Below, piece by piece: positions 50,938 through 64,000 of a stretch of DNA of 64,000 nucleotides; position 1 is the stretch's first letter, and every line of letters starts with the position of its first letter. A program made the position numbers and the translations under genes. This DNA comes from Syngnathus acus. Taxonomy: Eukaryota > Chordata > Actinopteri > Syngnathiformes > Syngnathidae. The stretch is taken from positions 11,550,491 to 11,614,490 of the forward strand of contig NC_051092.1 in the NCBI RefSeq assembly GCF_901709675.1. The letters run 5' to 3'. The notes under the pieces were generated by a model that made no database searches, was not told the origin of the DNA, and saw only the letters and a list, made by a program, of their open reading frames with translations.

Positions 50938-50982
50938 ATGATCTGTGACCACATCCGAGAGCGGAGACAATGGAGACTGTGA
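50938..50982 (+). promoter_or_regulatory. Upstream ORF overlapping the chrm2-like start codon
   Basis: An ATG at 50938 opens a 14-codon reading frame ([14 protein letters not shown]) that ends at TGA 50980-50982, after passing the receptor ATG at 50970 in a different frame. If the 5' UTR exon starts at the acceptor ending at 50932, this is the first ATG of the mRNA and would lower initiation at the receptor ATG. Inference only; the mRNA 5' end is unknown. Confidence 0.45.
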
Positions 50983-51122
50983 ATACCAGCAGCGGAGGAG
51001 ACGCCGGCCTCTCCTCTGCCAAACCTTACACCACCGTAGAGATTGTACTCATCATTCTGGTGGCAGGATCCCTCAGTCTGATCACCGTCATTGGAAATAT
51101 CCTGGTCATGCTCTCTATAAAG
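50970..51122 (+). CDS. chrm2: chrm2-like exon 1 (N-terminus and TM1)
   Basis: Encodes [13 protein letters not shown] through TM1 ([20 protein letters not shown]) to LSIK, ending phase 0 at AAG before a perfect GTGAGT donor. Read-through gives a stop after five codons (VSCVK then TAA), so the intron must be removed. The ATG context is CAATGG, and a pyrimidine-rich acceptor ending at 50932 suggests a spliced 5' UTR, as is usual for muscarinic genes. Confidence 0.9.
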
Positions 51123-52798
51123 GTGAGTTGTGTCAAATAATCGAAAGTCCCAATAATCAATGAGTAGAACTTATGTCAACTTGCAAAAGATCTGCCTGAT
51201 GGGTCCCTAAATAGTGTTGACAAGCTGAGCAAGCAGCCCCCATTCCTGTATTTCCTTTCTTAGCTCCTTTTCCAGTTCCTTTTGTAAGGTCTCCCACACC
51301 AGAGAAGCAATTAGAGAACAAACCTCCAGGCATGTAATCTAATAGAAGGGAGAAAACATACATCACACAAAAAAGATTAGCATCTGACAGCCTGGTCCAT
51401 GTGGTTTCTCCAAAGGTAAACAGGAACCTGCAGACCGTCAACAACTACTTCCTGTTCAGTCTGGCCTGTGCGGACCTCATTATTGGCGTCGGCTCAATGA
51501 ACCTGTACACTGTCTATATCGTGATTGGCTACTGGCCCTTGGGAGCGGTTGTCTGTGACCTCTGGCTGGCGGTGGACTACGTGGTCAGCAACGCCTCAGT
51601 CATGAACCTCCTGATCATCAGCTTCGATCGTTACTTCTGCGTCACCAAACCTCTAAGCTACCCCGCGCGCCGTAGCACTAAGATGGCCGGTCTGATGATC
51701 GCCGCCGCCTGGGTGCTGTCCTTTATCCTGTGGGCCCCGGCTATTTTGTTCTGGCAGTTCATTGTAGGTGTTAGAACCGTGCCGCCAGACGAATGCTACA
51801 TCCAGTTCTTCTCCAACCCGGCGGTTACGTTTGGCACGGCCATCGCGGCCTTCTACCTACCTGTGGCCATCATGATCTATCTCTACTGGCGCATCTCCAG
51901 GGCCAGCCGTAGCCGCATGCAGAGGGACAGCAGGAAGACATCCGGAACTAGTATTGTTGAAGCTCACTCCCACAGTCAGGAGTATGTGGGCGAGAACCAG
52001 ATCCAGAACAACTGCATTCAGAAGATTAGAGAGCAACTCAGAGAAGCTGTGCCAAGAAAGGAGAAGGAAGAACTGCAGCAACAGAACGGAAGTTCTCCTT
52101 GCAAGGAAGACAAACCCGAGCAGGTGGAACCGGAGGCGGAGAGCGTCCAACCCTCCACATCTACGGAGAACGAGGTCCCCGTTTCGGTGCTGAAGGGACT
52201 GAACGCCATAAAACGAATGAACCAAGCAGATCCAGCTTCCAGGACGACATCTTTGACTGACTGTCAAGCCACAAGGACATTGCTTAAGGTAAACAAATTT
52301 AATCCATTGTGTTAGCATTCATTTTCACTCAGGTTATGATCTCCATAGTATAGGAGTGTCCAACCAACAACCATTTAGCTATTTACAGCACGTTCTCCAT
52401 TCTTCAGCCCCAAAACGTCGGCCAGTGCTTCTGACTTTTAGCCATGACCGTTCACCGCTCATGTGATACAATCTATTTTCCTCCAGGTGACAAAACAGAG
52501 CGCGGTGGCCAAGTGGCGCAAGAAAAGCACATCCTTGCGTGAAAAGAAGGTGACGAGGACCATCATGGCCATCCTGGTGGCCTTTGTGGTGACGTGGACG
52601 CCGTACAACGTGATGGTGCTGATAAACACCTTCTGCTCCGTCTGCATCCCAAACGCCCTGTGGACCATCGGCTACTGGCTGTGCTACATCAACAGCACCA
52701 TCAACCCAGCCTGCTATGCCCTCTGCAACACCACCTTCAAAAACACCTTCAAGCACCTGCTGCTGTGTCAGTACAAGAACATACGAACAGTCCGGTGA
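50970..52798 (+). CDS. chrm2: M2-like muscarinic acetylcholine receptor, 3 coding exons, 445 aa
   Basis: Class A GPCR for acetylcholine, Gi/o-coupled type. Exons 50970-51122, 51416-52288 and 52487-52798 give 51+291+103 residues; human M2 is 466 aa. Seven membrane segments are present. Key residues: Asn43 (TM1), Asp71 (TM2), Cys98 and Cys178 (disulphide), ligand Asp105 in [15 protein letters not shown] at 122-124, WTPYN at 379-383, Tyr405 and Tyr409, NPACY at 415-419. An N-glycosylation site (NTS) lies at residue 5. [21 protein letters not shown] and [11 protein letters not shown] point to the M2/M4 class and to M2 most closely (M4 has FVVGKRTV). Loop 3 (about residues 213-360) is divergent and Glu/Gln/Ser-rich, as is normal, but ends in the conserved REKKVTRTI. 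The two coding introns are unusual for this family. It may be a teleost duplicate (chrm2b) or a lost third M2/M4-class gene. Confidence 0.92.
51416..52288 (+). CDS. chrm2: chrm2-like exon 2 (TM2-TM5 and most of loop 3)
   Basis: 291 codons, phase 0 at both ends. It starts [20 protein letters not shown] after a CCAAAG acceptor and ends at LLK before GTAAAC. If the following intron were kept, eight extra residues and a stop would follow, giving a receptor cut off after TM5. The exon carries the ligand aspartate, the DRY motif and both disulphide cysteines. The loop-3 part is rich in Glu, Gln and Ser and has no recognisable domain. Confidence 0.93.
52487..52798 (+). CDS. chrm2: chrm2-like exon 3 (TM6-TM7 and tail)
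   Basis: Begins [10 protein letters not shown] after a TTTTCCTCCAG acceptor; the join LLK/VTKQ aligns with the M2 stretch IVK-MTKQ. It encodes the Gi-coupling VTRTI segment, TM6 ([14 protein letters not shown]), TM7 ([19 protein letters not shown]) and the short tail [15 protein letters not shown] with the palmitoylation-type cysteine. TGA stop at 52796-52798. Confidence 0.94.
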   Translation: MTKQSAVAKWRKKSTSLREKKVTRTIMAILVAFVVTWTPYNVMVLINTFCSVCIPNALWTIGYWLCYINSTINPACYALCNTTFKNTFKHLLLCQYKNIRTVR

Positions 52799-52866
52799 GG
52801 CTGCTATTGATGCAGACTCCGTACACCAAACGTACACTAAATGCCAAAATGCGTGCATGTCTTTTG

Positions 52867-53412
52867 CAGTAGTACCTTGACTTACGAGTGCCCCAACGTT
52901 TTTGTTTTCTAATTTAATCTGGTTTAGGCCAATAAATCCGCAATGTCTTTAGGTATACCACAGGGCTCTTTACCAGGGCCTCCTATCATTGTATGGAAAT
53001 GTGCAATGTAAATACAAGAATTGCTATTCAAGTCTAACTATAATGAGCAATTATCTAGATTAAGTACAAGTACAGCAGTATCTTGATTTACAAGTGTCAT
53101 GAGTTTTTCTCTTGGTTATTTTTTTTGTGTTTGTTTAGTGAAACAAAATTAGAGGTTGAAGTTGTTGCTTAAATGAAGTAAAAATAAAAGCAGCAAATAA
53201 AGTATTATAATGTGGGAAAGGAGAGCCGCGATCAGCGAGACACGTTCAGCTGTTGAATGGGACAAACCGTTAATTACAAAAATGCAAAACAATTAATGGC
53301 ATTTAATTTAATTTCATTTTAATGGGATAAAATTATTTGAAATGCAAGTACAGTGAATAAGGACCTTGGTCAAAGAACGAATTAAACTTTTAAGGCAAGG
53401 TTCCACTGTATT
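52867..53412. mobile_element. MITE-like element(s) just 3' of chrm2-like
   Basis: The left end AGTAGTACCTTGACTTACGAG and the right end CAAGGTTCCACTGTA (reverse complement TACAGTGGAACCTTG) form imperfect terminal inverted repeats. A second start-like copy (CAGTATCTTGATTTACAAGTG) at 53073 suggests a nested or composite insertion. Two AATAAA sites (52931, 53196) lie inside and could serve the receptor mRNA. Confidence 0.45.
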
Positions 53413-54192
53413 TCCCAATCTATTGCAACACTAACATTAATAAGACCAGGCTACACTTGTGTACTTTATTGGCAACCTCCAGTTTTCGCAATGTGTCGTG
53501 TCGAGCAGGATGCACATGTAAAAACACATAACAAGGAATAAGTCATCATGTGCTTGCTGCTAGGGCCCAAGTTATTATGAACTACAAATAAAAGTGTTTT
53601 TTCTAAATGATTGTATTAATAGTTTAAACTTTTATAGTTTATAGTTTCAATCCATGATCCCAAAACAATTTAATATCATTTCAGACTCATCTAATTATAA
53701 CTAAAAATGAAGACAGATATGAGTTTGAAAAAAAAAAATTACAATACAAAAACTGTCTCTCGGTTGCCACTCTGAAATACTTATTTGACACCAATTACTT
53801 CTTTCCAATTACTACTTTGCAATTTAGACTGGGAATTTGTCAACATCCACCTGTATCTTAGGGCATTACAAGCAAGTGCAACAATAAAATAAAAAATAGT
53901 TGTTGTTTTTAAACACACTTAAACGTGTTAAACCTGTCTACAAAGTTGCAATGTCCTCCAGCAAGAATCCAATACCCCACACTGCTCCCCGGCAGTTAAG
54001 CAGCCCTCTGCTTCAGTGTGTACTCGCTAGAATGGGTCAAATGCAGAGGTCGAATTTTATGTCGGAACAGTTACTGCTGAGCTTAGTTGGGGACCTTCTC
54101 TGCCTTTTGCTCTTAATTACATTGTACATTTTCCAATCGTGCTGCCTGCTATGTAGCACAACAGAGCGCAGCTCTGAAAATGTGCAACTCTA

Positions 54193-54229
54193 TAATAATA
54201 ATAATAATAATAAATAATAATAATAATAG
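54193..54229. repeat. (AAT)n microsatellite
   Basis: Run of ATA/AAT units with one interruption, between chrm2-like and ahcyl2-like. Confidence 0.85.
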
Positions 54230-54696
54230 TGGGGGTGACACTATTTTACTCATTATGCGTCAAGTATATGGAAATCACCATAAACTATGGAGTAGGACAC
54301 AGTGTGTTGGTGAAATGTTTCATTGTGTGTGTGTGTGTGTTCATGTTTCCTCTATGTCGAGTGCAGATAGTAAACGAGTCCAAATACATTTACAGTATTA
54401 ACACATGTATTAGCTGCTTCCTCAATTGATGTTATTGTAAAACGTGTATCTTACTATAAATCGTGGCATGAAAATAAATATTGTGGCATGTTGAAATAAA
54501 CCGAATAAATGTGTGAAACAGTGTCTGTTATTTGAAAAATGAAACACTGGAAAGTAGAGATAATGGAAAGCAGGGCATGCAACGCTTCAATAGTTGTATA
54601 ACTACATTCAAAGGACAGCGTGTTTGGACACTATGGAACAGTTACGCCCTCTGGTGGTAGAAAAGCAGTTAACCACTGTTGAGAGTAAGCCAGTGT

Positions 54697-54742
54697 CATT
54701 CATTCATTCATTCATTCATTCATTCATTCATTCATTCATTCA
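54697..54742. repeat. (CATT)n microsatellite
   Basis: About eleven CATT units, intergenic. Confidence 0.93.
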
Positions 54743-55129
54743 TGTTTAAAACTAGAGCAACACTGTTTATCAACCAAAAGGCAAATAAAATACTCCTTTG
54801 GTAGATTGTCAGTGACGTGGATCGAAATTGAAATATTGGTACTTCTTCAAAGTGTTCCAAATTTGAGTCTCAATCACAATATTGATACGTAAAATACTTT
54901 GGATAATTAAGATCATTTAAATCATTAACAGGAACACAGTTATTGTGATTGAAATGACATATGGTTGGTAAGTGTGAAATGTAGCACGCCATGCTGCTCA
55001 TGTATTACCACATTTCATTTTACAAGGCATTATGGAGGGCTTATGTATAGATGTTCAGGCCCAGACCTTCGGTGCCAACAAGAACAATGTACGTTTAATG
55101 TAAACATGGCTGCTTGTATTCATTAGGCT

Positions 55130-55450
55130 TTGTGCTGTGTGATGTTGACAACACAACAAAGTGACTGCACTGTTTGTCTTGGCATCAGCCCAACACTACT
55201 GAGAGCAAAAGAGGGCAGCTCTCTGCTTTCATATTTTGCACAAATGGCAAAAGTGCTCTTAAGTAGACTTACCTGTGTCAAGAGCAGCAACTCTGCAGAT
55301 GTTGAAAAAGGTAAGTATCCTACTGTGACACAGCAAGACGTTCTGCAGGAGCCTGAAAATGATCCTGGTGAATTGAATCAGGTGCGTTCAATGAGGGGAA
55401 ACTTCGAAAACATGGACGAATGCGCCCCCCGAGGACTGGAGTTTGCATAG
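55130..55450 (+). other. Unidentified small ORF with a nearby poly(A) signal
   Basis: An open frame (first ATG 55130, internal ATG 55244 giving MAKVLLSRLTCVKSSNSADV) ends at TAG 55448-55450, nine bases before AATAAA (55460-55465). It contains a strong donor-like GTAAGTAT. No family was recognised. It could be the end of the chrm2-like 3' UTR, an unannotated small gene, a processed copy, or chance. Confidence 0.25.
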
Positions 55451-55729
55451 TGTTCTCAAATAAAGTACAGAAATAGAAAAGAATTATACAAGCAATTATT
55501 TGTCACTTTCCACCAGTGCCCGTATGAGCAATAATTTGCATTTGGTATTTTTTTTCTCCGTGTACCAACAAGTCGTGTTTAGCGTGTACACATTGCCACC
55601 TTTACTAATTAGCCGTTACTTTACAGTGAGAGAAATGCTGTTTTGAGTCAAAACAGCCCTCATGTGCAGTACTTTAGCACTGTTCCATCCACTTGAGCAA
55701 GAAGTGCTTTAGTTGCAAAGTGAAGTCCC

Positions 55730-62962
<7,233 letters not shown>

Positions 62963-64000
62963 CTCCCTGGACTACCAAGATGATCTTTTTATGTTATATT
63001 ATTTAGAATATTCCTTTGAAACCTACTGTAAACATGGCTGACTATTCACCATTGTTGGATTGTCCAGTCTTTGACAGAATTTCATTTTCTCTCTGTGCAT
63101 TTAGCACAATCGAGATGATAATAATAGGTTATATATAGTATATAGTATATATGTACTGTGAATGTTTTTCATTTTTATTCAAAATAGTTCATAGGTTTGT
63201 TGAATTTTAACATGACACATGTAGCACACAAAATACAACTAATGCTTTTTTGTGTCACAGGGAGATTAGAACAGTAGTACATTAAATGACCAAGTGACTG
63301 ATTTGTAATTTTTATTGAGGGTATTCTACTTTTGCATATATTTGCTAATTAGAATCAAAGAGGTCATTGAAGTCATTTCCTCGCAACACCAGCAAAAATA
63401 TAAACTACAACTTTTTTTTTTTACATATACTGTTACTATAAAATTACACTCAAATGCTCACATGACAAACACTCTTATTAAAAGCTTTTTTCCATCACTG
63501 AGCTGCCGGTCCATAAATTAGGTTACACCAGCTCAGTTTTCGCATCTTTCCGCAGCCTCGTTAATCATACGTATCCAAAAGTGATGTAACATCATTAAGT
63601 CGGGCAGAGGGTCGAGGGCTTCTTCATAGAGGAAATGACATTACTGCTGATTTTCTTTTAGCCCCTTTGACCCGCTTCTAGACACAAAATGAATATTGGG
63701 CTTGGTTGCGCTGAGACTGCAGGATACTCAGGAGGGAGATGGCATCTGTAAAGCCCTCACTTATGCACCTGTAGTCACTCAGTTACATAAGCTGCATATC
63801 TCCATCAATCAAATTTGGCCGCAAAAAAAAAAGAATGTGACTGACTGGAACTCTGTTGCTATCTCTCCGTCGTTTTTTTTTTTGGCAAGTCTAGAACAAC
63901 CAGATCCTTCCAAGTCACTCGAGTTCTACCACTTCCAAACACCGCAAGAGAAGCCGTGCAACGGCACAGTTTCAGGTTGCATAAAAAACAAACTCAGATC
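62963..64000. other. ahcyl2-like 3' UTR and downstream flank
   Basis: AT-rich up to about 63500, consistent with a 3' UTR; no clean AATAAA was found, only ATTAAA near 63281. From about 63520 the base composition is more balanced. A possible exon of an unknown gene lies at 63898-63979 but is not established. Confidence 0.5.

Larger units (their letters stand above)
52799..55729. other. chrm2-ahcyl2 intergenic region
   Basis: The 3' UTR of the receptor begins here; its end is unknown. Contains the MITE-like element(s) at 52867-53412, the AAT and CATT arrays and the small ORF at 55130-55450. Confidence 0.6.

Noticed and set aside
50970-52798. Assignment to M4, or to the Gq-coupled M1/M3/M5 class
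   Set aside because: Loop-2 [16 protein letters not shown] and loop-3 end REKKVTRTI match the M2/M4 class, M2 most closely.
51857-52858. Minus-strand frames of 153 and 159 residues
   Set aside because: Antisense shadows of chrm2-like exons 2 and 3.
55311-55336. A 20-odd-base intron between GTAAGTAT and ACACAG in the small ORF
   Set aside because: Far below the minimum intron length; the donor-like string is more likely chance or coding.

Overview
This is a vertebrate nuclear genome window, almost certainly from a ray-finned (teleost) fish. It is intron-rich, has short to medium introns with GT-AG borders, carries many CA/GT, AT and tetranucleotide microsatellites, and contains teleost-type dispersed repeats: a tRNA-derived SINE-like family ending in (GGAT)n, hAT-like MITEs, and degenerate LINE reverse-transcriptase remnants. 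The style of the repeats suggests a percomorph, but the species cannot be fixed from the sequence alone.

Layout, left to right. (1) 1-27 kb, minus strand: the 5' part of magi2, a synaptic multi-PDZ/guanylate-kinase-like scaffold. Only coding exon 1 (26516-26813) and exon 2 (9899-10015) lie in the window; the rest of the gene runs off the left edge. Its introns hold most of the repeats. (2) 27-31.7 kb: intergenic. (3) 31.7-40.3 kb, minus strand: a complete eight-exon gnai1 (inhibitory G-protein alpha subunit, 354 aa, intact). (4) 40.5-50.9 kb: intergenic, with an imperfect 104-bp tandem duplication near 44.5 kb and several microsatellites. (5) 50.97-52.8 kb, plus strand: an M2-like muscarinic acetylcholine receptor (445 aa) whose coding region is split by two introns, unlike the single coding exon usual for vertebrate muscarinic receptors. 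(6) 55.7-62.96 kb, plus strand: an ahcyl2-like gene (long-IRBIT; S-adenosylhomocysteine-hydrolase-like IP3-receptor/transporter regulator), with about 18 coding exons, one GC-AG intron and a final exon contributing only 7 coding bases. A tRNA-Leu(CAG) gene sits antisense in one of its introns. (7) 63-64 kb: 3' flank.

Functionally, M2-class receptors signal through G-alpha-i, so chrm2-like and gnai1 are receptor and transducer of one pathway lying about 11 kb apart in divergent orientation; MAGI2 scaffolds membrane receptors, and AHCYL2 acts in IP3/Ca2+ and bicarbonate-transport control. From general knowledge of the human map, MAGI2, GNAI1, AHCYL2 and CHRM2 are all on human chromosome 7q, so the window looks like a compacted piece of that ancestral block. 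Exon borders were built by hand from splice signals, reading-frame phase and protein similarity. All eight gnai1 exons, three chrm2 exons and ahcyl2 exons 3-18 agree in phase; the N-terminal ahcyl2 junction (exon 1 to exon 2) is unresolved.
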